From positions 4,030,001 through 4,094,000 of the forward strand of contig JAUEDM010000005.1 in the NCBI GenBank assembly GCA_033439685.1: a stretch of 64,000 nt of DNA, written 5' to 3'. Both the position numbers and the translations under genes were made by a program. The DNA is from Apodospora peruviana. Taxonomy: Eukaryota; Ascomycota; Sordariomycetes; Sordariales; Lasiosphaeriaceae. Positions within the stretch are counted from its first letter, which is position 1; every line of letters starts with the position of its first letter. This document shows positions 40,073 to 50,067 of the stretch, piece by piece. Under the pieces are notes generated by a model. The model was given only the letters and a program-made list of their open reading frames with translations, ran no database searches and was not told where the DNA came from.

Positions 40073-41042
40073 ATGCCTTCCCACAGGTCATCATCGGGGA
40101 AGCGGGTCGAGGAGGAACAGGAACTCGAGGACGGCGACTTCGTCAAGACCTCGTACGAGTCCCGTCCTGTGCCCATCCCAGACGACTTCCTGACCAAAGA
40201 GCCCCACGACGCCCGCCCCATCACCGTCCAGGAAATCGACTGGTCCAGGACCAAGCTTCCGGAAAACAAGGACCGCTACGCCGTAGTTCTGGATCATGTT
40301 CTAAGCCCGTCGGAATGCGAAACGCTCCTGCGCATGGCCGAAGAAAGCGTCGCTGACCGCGGGAAGTCGGGCACGCGGACGTGGAGGCCTGCGCTCGTCA
40401 ATGTCGGCGGCGGGTGGGAAGCGCTCGACAAGGAGTACCGAAACAGCGACCGGATTATCTGGGATAACCAGGCCATCATGGACAGGCTTTGGGAGCGGTG
40501 CGCGCGGGCGGACGGTATTCGGGAGAAGTTGGCGGCTTTGACGATCCAGAGGGGCCGGGGAGAGCCTCGCCGGTGGGAGTTTAGTCGGTTTAACCAGCGG
40601 ATGCGGTTTCTGAAGTATACGGGGGGCCAGTTCTTTAGGCGTGAGTTCTGCGCTCTTTGCGGATTTTTGGGAAGTGAGACGGAATAGACGATCTAGAATG
40701 CTGACGATATTGACATCAATAGCGCACTGCGACGGCCCCTACGCGGAAGAGAAAGATGGCAAGTACTACGAGACGTACTACACTGTGCATCTCTATCTCA
40801 ACGATTCGGTCGCCGAGGTTGAGAACGATGCTTCGGGTCAGCCGGAAGTCGACCTGGTGGGTGGTGCGACGTCCTTTCTGTCAGCCGATAGCGAGCGCAA
40901 GGTCGATGTCAATCCCAGGGCTGGGCGGGTGCTCATTTTCCAGCACAAGGGGCTGTATCATTCTGGTGATGATGTCGTCCAGGGGACCAAGTACACGATG
41001 AGGACGGATATCATGTATGTGATGAAGTCAAATGGCGGGTGA
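40073..41042 (+). CDS. 2OG-Fe(II) dioxygenase, prolyl-4-hydroxylase-like
   Basis: Exons 40073-40640 and 40723-41042 (82-nt intron, donor GTGAGT, GCTGACG branch) give 295 residues with no signal peptide or membrane segment, so the protein is probably cytosolic or nuclear. The P4Hc-type double-stranded beta-helix starts around RYAVVLDHVLSPSECETLL. The iron ligands are His and Asp in FRPHCDGPYAEE, spanning the splice junction (which fixes the intron), and a distal His in HKGLYHSGDDV. A basic residue for 2-oxoglutarate follows in GTKYTMRTDIMY. It has TYYTVHLYLND and GGATSFL strands as in eukaryotic P4H-like proteins. The substrate (protein proline or other) is not evident. Confidence 0.88.
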
Positions 41043-41059
41043 TTGGTTATGTCACTGGA

Positions 41060-41770
41060 GCGGTTTCCCATTAGCGCTAGCACCCAGACTTGAAGTGCAT
41101 CGAAGAACACCCAAACTTCCCCGCTTATACCGTTAGGCAGAAACATCACAGCGCCTTTGCCAAACACTTCGACCATTGCGCTAACAACGTGGCTAGCCTT
41201 GTACAGATTGTCGAACTCCTTCGACGAGATGCCCGGCTTTTGAGAAATGACAGCTTTGGCATGGCTCACTTTTCGCACGCCTGGGCTGGGCTGTCGAATA
41301 TAGTTCAAAATCTCCTGCCCAGTTGTAGTGCTCTGACTAAGAGAGGCTTTGATATACTCCCAGTTGGTATTAAAGCCCACTATGGCGAGGTAGTAGTCGA
41401 TGCCTTTGATGGTAGTTAAAGTATGACTACCGCACTTCAGGGCGGTCAGGTTTTAAAAAACCGCCTGTAGAGCCTGTGGAACGTTGATATCATTGGCCAA
41501 GTCAAGAGCCTTAGTGGATGCATTATATCGGCAATCTGAAGGTTGATGCCGATAGGCTCGTGAGGGTTCAAAGACATGCGCATCATGATATCATCGTCCT
41601 CATCATCAGATGTCGCTTGAGGGTTATTACTTCTGGAACCCAGGATAGCGTTGGCCGTAGTACCTAGTTAACCCTTCGTTGTGGTTGATATTCTCCCAGA
41701 GCTGGTTGTTCAGCAAGGTCGTGCGGGTAGGTGCTTGCGGATACTCATGGTTTTGGAGTTCAGGCCAAAT
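41060..41770 (-). pseudogene. unidentified coding relic
   Basis: On the minus strand several adjacent open pieces read like protein but are broken by stops and frame changes. Examples are an EYPQAPTRTTLLNNQLWENIN piece, an NPHEPIGINLQIADIM piece and KALDLANDINVPQALQAV followed by TAA. After that stop comes about 110 residues including IKGIDYYLAIVGFNTNWEYI and GKGAVMFLPNGISGEVWVFF. I do not recognise the family. The pieces suggest a decayed gene or transposon ORF; chance is not excluded. Confidence 0.3.
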
Positions 41771-41968
41771 GGAAGGTGCTCGTCGGCGCGACTCGGGCTA
41801 TAGAAGGAAGGAATGAAGGCAGGCTCTTCCATCGGTTTCTCGCATTATGTCATGTCATGCTTTTACAGCAAGAACGCTCAAGCGATAGTGGAACTCTTCC
41901 TGGAGGTTCCACTTTGGCACTCTCCTTGCATCTAGGTCGGGCCGTTGCCAGTGACCATATCAAGCATA

Positions 41969-42194
41969 TACCATTCCACGGTAAATAGTAACCACCGAGT
42001 ACTTTACAAGGGGCCGGCCCGTGACTTTTCAGGACAGCTGGTAGCCATCCTGGATATACTCATTTAAGCAGCAAAAAAATCCCTTGTAAATACTGCCTTA
42101 TGCCCTAGCAGCCGATTGCAAAACACGTCACAGACAAAGAACCTTACAGGGTTTTGTGAGATACCCGATGGCTATTATTTACCGTGGAATGGTG
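41969..42194. mobile_element. second MITE-like element with TIRs and TA flanks
   Basis: The left end reads TACCATTCCACGGTAAATA and the reverse complement of the right end reads CACCATTCCACGGTAAATA. Similarity continues imperfectly for about 40 bp, with mostly transition differences (GTAACCACCGAG against ATAGCCATCGGG). TA flanks at 41967-41968 and 42195-42196 suggest Tc1/mariner-type insertion. A nested inverted pair (ACTTTACAAGGG / CCCTTGTAAAT) lies inside. It has no coding capacity. Confidence 0.65.
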
Positions 42195-44008
42195 TAGGTA
42201 TCTTCCAAGCTGCCATGGCCATTTTAAAGCCTGCATTGCCTTCCTGACGATGACAATTGAAAACATCTTTGCGCCAACAACGACCTGCCCCAAGGCACTC
42301 AACTTCCGCGTCTTCCAAATCGTCTGACCGAGCCGACACAACAACCACTCGACGTCGATCCTAAACTCCACCCAAAGTCCCAACAAAATGAGGCCATTCC
42401 CATCACGGCCTCGCTACCGATTTCTCGACTGAACCCCACGGGGTAACACGAAGAATAAGTCTATTGGACGGTTCCCGAGAGATCGGCCCGTGTCTCTCTC
42501 CGCTGCGCCGCTTTGCAAGGCGTAATTCCGGGTCCTTCGCCCAGGCAGGCACCTACTCAAGATGAAACTGTCAACAACACTCGCCATGCCATTTCTCTGT
42601 CCGAAAGTCGGACTCCCTGCGTAGGAATGGTGATGAATAGCACGTGGCACGACAGCACACGTCTAAGCCTTCGTGCAAATTGAAGTCAATCTAACTCGCT
42701 AGTCAGCCGTCGTCGTCCCGGTCTGCGGGTGTATATTAATTGTTTGCTTAATATAGCAGCACCGTCATATTAATCTCGACTATCTGCTGCAAATACCGAA
42801 CATGACGATGCTTCCAATCCGACACGACGGACCCGCAATCTCACCACTCGGCTCTCCTGACCATTGTCTATGACCAGTCTTCGACATGACTACAGGAAAT
42901 CAGACTCTCCTCTTATCTTGATGACATTTCGACGCCATCTTGCAAGCTTATGGGCCGAGAAGGTCGCGATGAGGGCAGAAGAGGTCGTCACTTTAGCCGC
43001 TTTCCTAACCGGGAAGGTGACCACGCCTCGAGCATGTCAACCAGCGATCGAGCCGCTTGGCGGCCTTCCTACCCAATCGTCCCGGTCAAGCCGCATTGGT
43101 CACTCGATGTCTCGACACGGTCGGTCCCTGTTCGGATTTCTTTTCTGAGGTTCCTCCTATACAACCTTTCCCCACCGGGTCTCTGCGTTTTACTACCACT
43201 TTCTCTTCCAGTCGGTGCAGTGCCTCTTACGACAGGCCAACCCCCACACCCTCCGCATCCGCGATGCTTTGACCCCGAGGTCCCGCGCCGTTGGAGTTAG
43301 CAACGACTGAAGTGCCGTCAACGTTGACTCCTCCAAGCACAGGCCCAAGAGAGGCCTCTCTGCCGATTGCCGGCCCCGGCCGTATGCACGTCGCCTTGTC
43401 ACGTCCCCGTCACCGAACCCTGCGGACCTTACCACGCTTTCACGTCAGGATTTATAATTCCGAAGGGTCCATCCAGGTCACGTCCCATGCGTTCAACTCT
43501 AATGTGACCTTCCGGCTCTGTTGCCTGCTGACTTGCACCAGCTTACCTTTTGCTATCTGTGTCCCTCCTGTCTCGGCGGTCGATGGCAGCATGGGCCTTG
43601 AAGAGGCACGGTTCTGGTAACGTGCCACACCACATCTTCTCCAAGCATGCCAATGTCTGGATTCCAGGCACACCGAGTCTGAAAAGGTCTGCACGTCGAT
43701 ACGAGTGTCGCGCTTCCACCGCTCTGACGCCTACGATCCCTCCCAGGCAGACCGCAGTGACCTTCCAGTCTCGATGTGAGGTTATCACAGATGGTGGGCA
43801 GTGACAGGAACTTTCGAGTCCGCATGAGGAAGGTAAGCTATTTCCAACTCTCATCAGTCTTCAGTTCCTTTTTTATCATAAATACCGCCGCCATGCCGTC
43901 CACAAGATGTCAACAGCAAGCTCTCTCTCAACTCAAGCCGCCACCAAAGTCATCCTCAGACTTCATCCCCTTCTCACCTGCCAACAAGTTCCCAACTAAA
44001 CAGACGAA

Positions 44009-45341
44009 ATGCATTACCTTACTCTGGCCGCTCTCGTGCCTCTGGCATTTGCGGCACCCCTGATCCAGCCCCGCGGCGTCCAGGTCATTCCGGGCAGCTA
44101 TATCGTCAAGTTCAAGCAGGGTACATCAGACGGCACCGTCGGCACTGCCATCGCCGGCCTCGAGTCTATCAAGACCACCCATGTCTATCGCGCTGGCCAG
44201 TTCAAGGGCTTTTCCGCCAAGCTGGATGCCAAGACCCTGAGCAAGGTCAAGAACATGCCAGAGGTATGGTATCTTCTCTCGCCATATTTGAAGGTTGGCT
44301 AACAAGTCTTGTCCCTCAGGTCGAGTACATTGAGCAAGATGCTGTTGTCAACATCAACGAAGTCGTCACGCAGAGTGAGGTGCCATGGGGTCTGAGCCGT
44401 ATCTCGTCCCGGACTCCGGGCGGAACCTCGTACGTCTACGACGATTCCGCGGGTGCGGGTACGTGCGCTTATGTAATTGACACGGGTATCTATGTCAACC
44501 ACACTGTAAGCCCCCTATTCTCTATTACCGCAATCTGTCAATCTGACCGTTCAACAGCAATTCGAAGGCCGCGCAACCTGGCTCGCCAACTTCGCCAACG
44601 ATGGCCAAGCCAGCGATGGGAACGGACATGGCACCCATGTCGCTGGAACTATCGGTGGCTCTACCTACGGCGTGGCCAAGAAGACCCAGCTATTCGCCGT
44701 CAAAGTATTGAACGCTGGGGGGTCAGGCACTACAGCAGGAGTTATCGCAGGTATCGACTACGTGACGGCAGATTCTCAAACACGGAGCTGCCCCAACGGC
44801 ACGGTTGCTAATATGTCCCTGGGCGGCGGCCGGTCGACGGCCATGAATAGCGCCGTGGCTGCGGCCGTCAAGGCGGGTGTCTTCATGGCTGTGGCGGCGG
44901 GCAACAGCGCCGACGACGCGCAGTTCTATTCGCCTGCCTCGGAGCCGACGGTCTGCACTGTCGGTGCGTCGGACTCGAGCGACGAGATTGCGTGGTTCTC
45001 CAACTACGGTACTTTGGTCGATATCTTTGCGCCCGGTGTGGATGTGTTGTCGAGCTGGATTGGGGGTGTTAATGCTACGGTTAGTTCCTGCCTTCTTTCT
45101 ATATCTCCTGATGCCGGCCAGACTTGAGGCTGACATAGACTAGAATACCATCTCCGGAACCTCGATGGCTACTCCCCACATTGCTGGCCTCGGTGCCTAC
45201 CTCCTGACCCTTCTGGGCAAGAAGACCCCTGAGGCGCTCTGCACCTACATCCGCGAGACTGCCACTCAGGGCGTGCTGACTGGCATCCCCAGCGGAACCG
45301 TCAATGCGCTTGCTTTCAACGGAAACCCGGCTGCGGCTTAA
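44009..45341 (+). CDS. secreted subtilisin-like serine protease (S8, proteinase K-like)
   Basis: Four exons (44009-44263, 44320-44505, 44558-45079, 45144-45341), three phase-0 introns of 52-64 nt, 386 residues. A signal peptide (MHYLTLAALVPLAFAAP) precedes an I9 propeptide (GSYIVKFKQG...VEYIEQDAVV). The catalytic triad is complete: Asp in CAYVIDTGIY, His in DGNGHGTHVAGTIGG and Ser in SGTSMATPHIAGLGAY. The oxyanion-hole Asn is in AVAAGNSADD. Cysteine positions match the proteinase K group. It is an extracellular endopeptidase for nutrition or host and insect cuticle protein; the specific role is not readable here. Confidence 0.95.
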
Positions 45342-47450
45342 GGTACAGCATGGCTGTTGAGCGGCGATGACGGCGGAGGAATGTGCATGAGTGGTGTTTG
45401 CGTTTGCGTTTGCTGATGTTTACGGGTATCATGTTACGAGTGTCTGTGTAACGATTTCTGTTCTAGAGACCGGGTCATTGTTGTTTATGTTCCTGCATGC
45501 CTTGCCAGCGAAAGCTGGTTTGAGCTTTGATTACTTTCTTTGGATACTACCTTATTACCGTTGCTTCATAGTCGTAGTGTTAATAGACTTTTATTGTTTG
45601 AGAATTACTTGGCCACTGGTAGCTGTCAAAAGGGTACATGGTCTAGCCTTGTTGCCACATCCGGCTGCTCCTGCCAGCGCCGTTCTGACAATGGCAACTA
45701 TATTCCACTCTCCCCTTCGCTTATGGGTTACTTGGATATTGAGCAACAGAACTCGACACAGTCGAGACGAGACAGTAATTCCAGCTGCTGCAGCCTAAGG
45801 CAGCTGAGGCCCGACCCGGTCTTGACCCGACTATACTTTTACAAAAGGATTGTGTATTTATGCTCGAAGAAGGTCGTAATACACGCCAGGAAGCTCAGAT
45901 TAGGCTAGAGACTCCTGTCCGTCCTCTGAACTCCGTAAATCGCTGTTCGAGGGAGAGAAAATGACGCCTCCTAAAGGGCGGGACCCAGCCCCTATCTTGG
46001 CTCACAAAAATCAAATCCGTGCTCAAGCGCAAGAGCTTGAACCGGACCCGAGCGTCAGGCTACGCGAATGAAGAAAATAAAGATGTATATTTCCCTCCTC
46101 CAATGGTGCTGGCGCCCACTAGTAGACCTGGTATATTACCATCACCTCGTGAATCTGACCCCGCGTCTCGTTGAAAAGGAGAGCGGAAAGAGAAGCTTGG
46201 TATTGAGTGGGTGTGGCTGGTGCGGCTCAGGTCAACAATGATTCTGCCTCAGCTCAAGGTACCGCCCTACCAGGTATCTTTCGTCCGCTCTTTTCATCCG
46301 CTCTTTTCATCCGCCCTTCCGAAACACTAGGTGGTCCCCTAACAGATTTTGTATCGCAGTAGACCTGCCATACTGGATGGATGAGTCTGATAATTAGCAA
46401 GGTCCGGCGAGAGAAAAGTCTCCAACTTAGTAAAGAAGACTGGGTCAATTTTCCAATAGTTAATAGCGGCTGTATTTTGAGAGTGACATCCTATCGATTG
46501 TGAATCGAGGAGACAGAGCCTGCAACCCGAGCAGCTAGCTGGGCAACTTATAAGACATCATCTGACCTCGATGTGGAGACTCAGGTGGATGTCCCGAGAC
46601 ATAGGGGGCTTGCAAGGCTGAGGGAATGGAACTCCTATTGTTCGTCCAGCCCCCATGTGATCTCATATGCTTCAATGATACCATGACAATGGTAATTGAA
46701 GAGATTTGACTGTCAGGCCCTTCAAATTCCTTGACAGGTTGACTCCTGCCGTAGGATAAGGGAGATACCCCCTCCTAGCCCAGCCAGCGCTCCGGCAGCT
46801 TCAATGGCGAAAATTTGTAGACAATAGCTACCTACCCCTGTTTCAATATGCCCTGCCCCAACAATAGTACGCCCATTGGGACCCTCACTAGTCCTTCGCC
46901 CACATATTCCTTGTAGAGTATAAAAAGGCCGGATCGTGATCTTCCATTTCAATCTTCCTGCTACTTCTTTTGCTTGGGGATAAAGGGTACCATATGATGG
47001 ACCTACCTGCATGAAAGCATCACCGACCTTTTCGTTTACATATACCGACCGTCACCGCACATCTGCGTTACCTACCTACCTATCGTCCACCTCCTCCGGA
47101 CGCGTTTTCTACGGATCTACACGCTTGATCGCAAAGGGGAAGACATACCAGCAGCACGCGAACAAGTCACGTCTTCCACCGGATTACATCGACGAGAAAG
47201 TACGTCTTGCCATCTTTCTCAGGCCTTTCGACTCGTTTCAGCCTCCCCCGGTGCCCTATCGAAGCATTTTACACTCCCAATCCCACTCTCTTCCCTCTCA
47301 CCTCATCGATCTGCTACAGACTTCCGAGACATGACCGCAATCTCTCACTATTCAAGCCTACATCACCGAGTAGACATCCAATCCTCCCACAATCCATCTA
47401 AACGAAACGTTACCACAGACAGCTAACATATTTCCGGTCCCTTCACAGCC
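45342..47450. other. intergenic, 2.1 kb
   Basis: No gene was seen. A short direct repeat (two tandem CCGCTCTTTTCAT units, about 46267-46298) and a pyrimidine-rich leader just before 47451 are the only notable features. Confidence 0.4.
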
Positions 47451-48711
47451 ATGGAGGACCCTACCACCCCGCCGAACTCGAAGCGCCGCAATGAGGCCGG
47501 CAATATCAACGGAGGAGGAAACCCTACCACCCCTCCAGGTCAACGCGCGAACCCCGACGCGGAACTGACGCCACCGGGTGCTCCCCGTCGCCAGCGCCAA
47601 CCGCGCCCGTGGGACTTTTCGGTGTCCCCGCCGGGATTGGCTCTGGGACGCCGGGGCCGAGGCCGCCGTATTCCGTCGTCAGAGATGTCCCAGCCTGCTG
47701 CTGCCACGGCAGGTCCTAACCAAGGACGCCAGGGCCGCCGTACCCGGGTCTTAGAGATGGCCCAGGCTGACGTCACCTGGGGCCTTCACCCAGCTATACA
47801 GCTTCCGCACCTCCGTCAAGGTACGTACCTTAACTAATTCTCGTCCCAACTTAGTGGTCCCGTGTCCCATTTCGTCATCTATTGTTTACGAATACGACAC
47901 GAGCTTGCGTCTCATCTTTTCACCATTACCTTACAAACTGGACGGAAATTTAACAATACTAGACACGACACGTGACCCCAGCTTCGCTGTTGGGTTCAAC
48001 CAGCTCGACGACTCGTTCGCTGCTGCCACCACCACCAGAACCACCAACGTTCCCTCCGCCGACACCACCGCCGCCGCCACCACCGATGCTCCCTCCTCCC
48101 ACACCGCCGCAGCCGCCGCCACCACAGAGAGCGCTTCTGCCGACAACCAACCCTCCTCGCGCGCTTCTGTCCCGCCCGCGCTCTCGTGGGACTCGAGCGA
48201 GGAAGAGTCCGAGACTTCGGAGCAGTCCCGCGGTTATACGGGTCCTGCTGCAGGTGCTGCTGATTTCTTCTCTCCTGTTGGTGCAGGGGCCAGTGCCGGT
48301 ACTGCTTCTTTTTTTGCTAGCACTGCTTCAAGTCCTGCTGCTCCTGTTGTTGCCGCTGGCGTTCGTACTGGTAGTCCCGTTGCTGCTGGTGCTGCTTCTG
48401 CCGGTAGTGCTTCTGGTTCTGGTGCTTCTAGCTCTAGTGCTTCTGGTTCAGGTGCTTCTAGTTCTGGTGCTTCTGCTGGTGCTTCTGGTTCTGCTGGTGC
48501 GGGGACTACTTCTGCTGTTGGTCTTGTTACTGCTTCTGTTGCTGCTGGTGCTCCTATTAGTACTACTGCGCCAGATCCTGCTGCTGCTGCCGAGTCCAAC
48601 CAGCCAGAGTGTGGGCCATTCCGGGTCGCTTGTCGCGCCTTGCGTTCCCTGCTTGCGATGTTCGGGCGCTGTTTCGACTCCCTCCGCCGCAAGGTCGCTT
48701 CCCTCCTTTGA
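47451..48711 (+). CDS. Ser/Ala/Gly-rich low-complexity protein, unknown
   Basis: Exon 1 47451-47820 and exon 2 47963-48711, with a 142-nt intron (donor GTACGT, acceptor ACTAG), give 372 residues. The N-terminus is Pro/Arg-rich with two (T)TPPG motifs (NPTTPPGQR, ELTPPGAP). The middle is Thr/Ala-rich, then an acidic WDSSEEESETSE patch. About 130 residues of Ala, Ser, Gly and Val follow, encoded by repeated GCT/TCT/GGT codons. The end is a basic amphipathic segment (CGPFRVACRALRSLL...RRKVASLL). No family was recognised. The triplet-rich DNA keeps other frames open on both strands, so coding is supported mainly by the ATG context and clean splice. Confidence 0.5.
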
Positions 48712-49653
48712 CGGTCAGATTGGTAGCAGATACAAGTTACGCAGAGAGACATAACACAAACGCGGATGAGGTAGACATGCTGGGTAGACATGCTGGGAGG
48801 CAACGAGCATCTGGTACTATCGACCACGTTTAACTTTGTTATAAGGGGTTCAACAAAAATGGAACACATCTGTTTTCGCGATTGGCCGCGCGGCTCCTCA
48901 GAACATGGGTATGTTGGTTGCTTCCGAATTGATGAAAGAAATCTCGGAGGACAGGGATGCAATCACTACACTTCTCCAACATGTAGAGCGTCTTGGCCTT
49001 CCTAAGGGCAGTTGATGGCCCGGGGCAGCCCGCGATATCTTGAAGAGCGTCATCGATAGCATTGTGTGGGACAACCCATCAAGAACAACGTCTAAGGCAG
49101 CAAGCTTGCATAGCGAGGCTACTTCGTGGTCCTGCTGCACCACCTGGTCAGGGCACAGAACCCACTCATGTAAAGAGACGGGGTATTTGTCTTACTAGAG
49201 GAGAAACTGTTCATAACAATGAGAGATATGGACTATGATGATGCTGCTGCAGGGAGAGTCTGTACAAGGTGCAGCTGTAGTGGAGGGAGTGAGGCGTTCT
49301 TTATACCATAAAATTAGGGGTCGTGCATGGAGGCTGTTACACAAAGGGGCTTTCTTTCCTTCTATAAAATATCATCAAAGATCTCTCAGCAGAAAACTTT
49401 CAAGTTAGTTATTTTCCAAGGACGTGAACTGTACCGACTTCAAGCACAGCGACTCGGAGCCAACAAACGGGTGCTGGATAAGTGCCTGGAAGACGCTGTA
49501 CATGTCTCGACGATATCCGCACGGTTGCGGAGAGTGCTCTCTTGTCCTTTGCCCCCGGTCTGTTTGACATTCTGAAGTCATCTGTCCCGCCCACCATCGA
49601 ATTCTTCAGAAAACCTGCCCGGCATCGGGGTGTGAGTTGGGGTGTATATGTCA
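48712..49653. other. intergenic
   Basis: Nothing recognisable. Two adjacent copies of GTAGACATGCTGGG occur at about 48771-48798. Confidence 0.4.
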
Positions 49654-50067
49654 TTACCCTCGAGAAACCGGGAAGCACACGTCGATGGCCGTAAGATGAG
49701 GATTATCCGGGCCTGATATCTTGATATTAAGGATGTGGTTACTAAACACAGGCAAGCTCATATCTTCCTTCGAATTGCCTGAACGAATTTCAATGGCGGC
49801 ATTTATCTCTTCGATAACCCTCTCCAAAGTCTTAGGCTTGGTGTCTAATAGTAATTGGTGGAAGTCGCGGAACTTCAGCCTTGTAGCCGGGCTCGCGGTG
49901 CTTAACGGCGTAATTGAAACCACGATCATTTCGGAAGGGTGACGGCGTAGCGTGATCTGCGTGACATATCGAGTGCACAAGCCCTGGCTTCCGCGCGGAA
50001 AAAAGAAGCCAGTGATTCTCTCGAGAAGGGAGCTCTTGCCGGAAGACTGGCCACCAACGACAACCAT
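49654..50067 (-). pseudogene. truncated dynamin-like GTPase fragment
   Basis: The 137-codon frame starts with the dynamin G1 region (VVVGGQSSGKSSLLERITGFFFPRG, P-loop GxxxxGKS). It continues with LCTRYVTQITLRR (switch I-type Thr), an insert, and NPHLTAIDV at the point where DxPG (G3) should follow. Instead the sequence changes to CFPVSRG and stops. No GTPase remainder, stalk or GED is found downstream, and the usual N-terminal helix before the P-loop is absent upstream, although an acceptor-like TTGTAG lies just before the ATG. It is probably a broken copy. Confidence 0.65.

Larger units (their letters stand above)
41043..44008. other. gene-poor stretch, 3 kb
   Basis: Apart from the minus-strand relic (41060-41770) and the MITE (41969-42194), nothing was recognised. 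The last kilobase before the subtilisin gene is C/T-rich with long but protein-unlike frames. Confidence 0.4.

Noticed and set aside
47972..48754. 260-codon Pro/Leu-rich frame and 242-codon reverse frame at 48234-48962
   Set aside because: They are by-products of the triplet-rich sequence of the Ser/Ala/Gly gene, without splice or start support.
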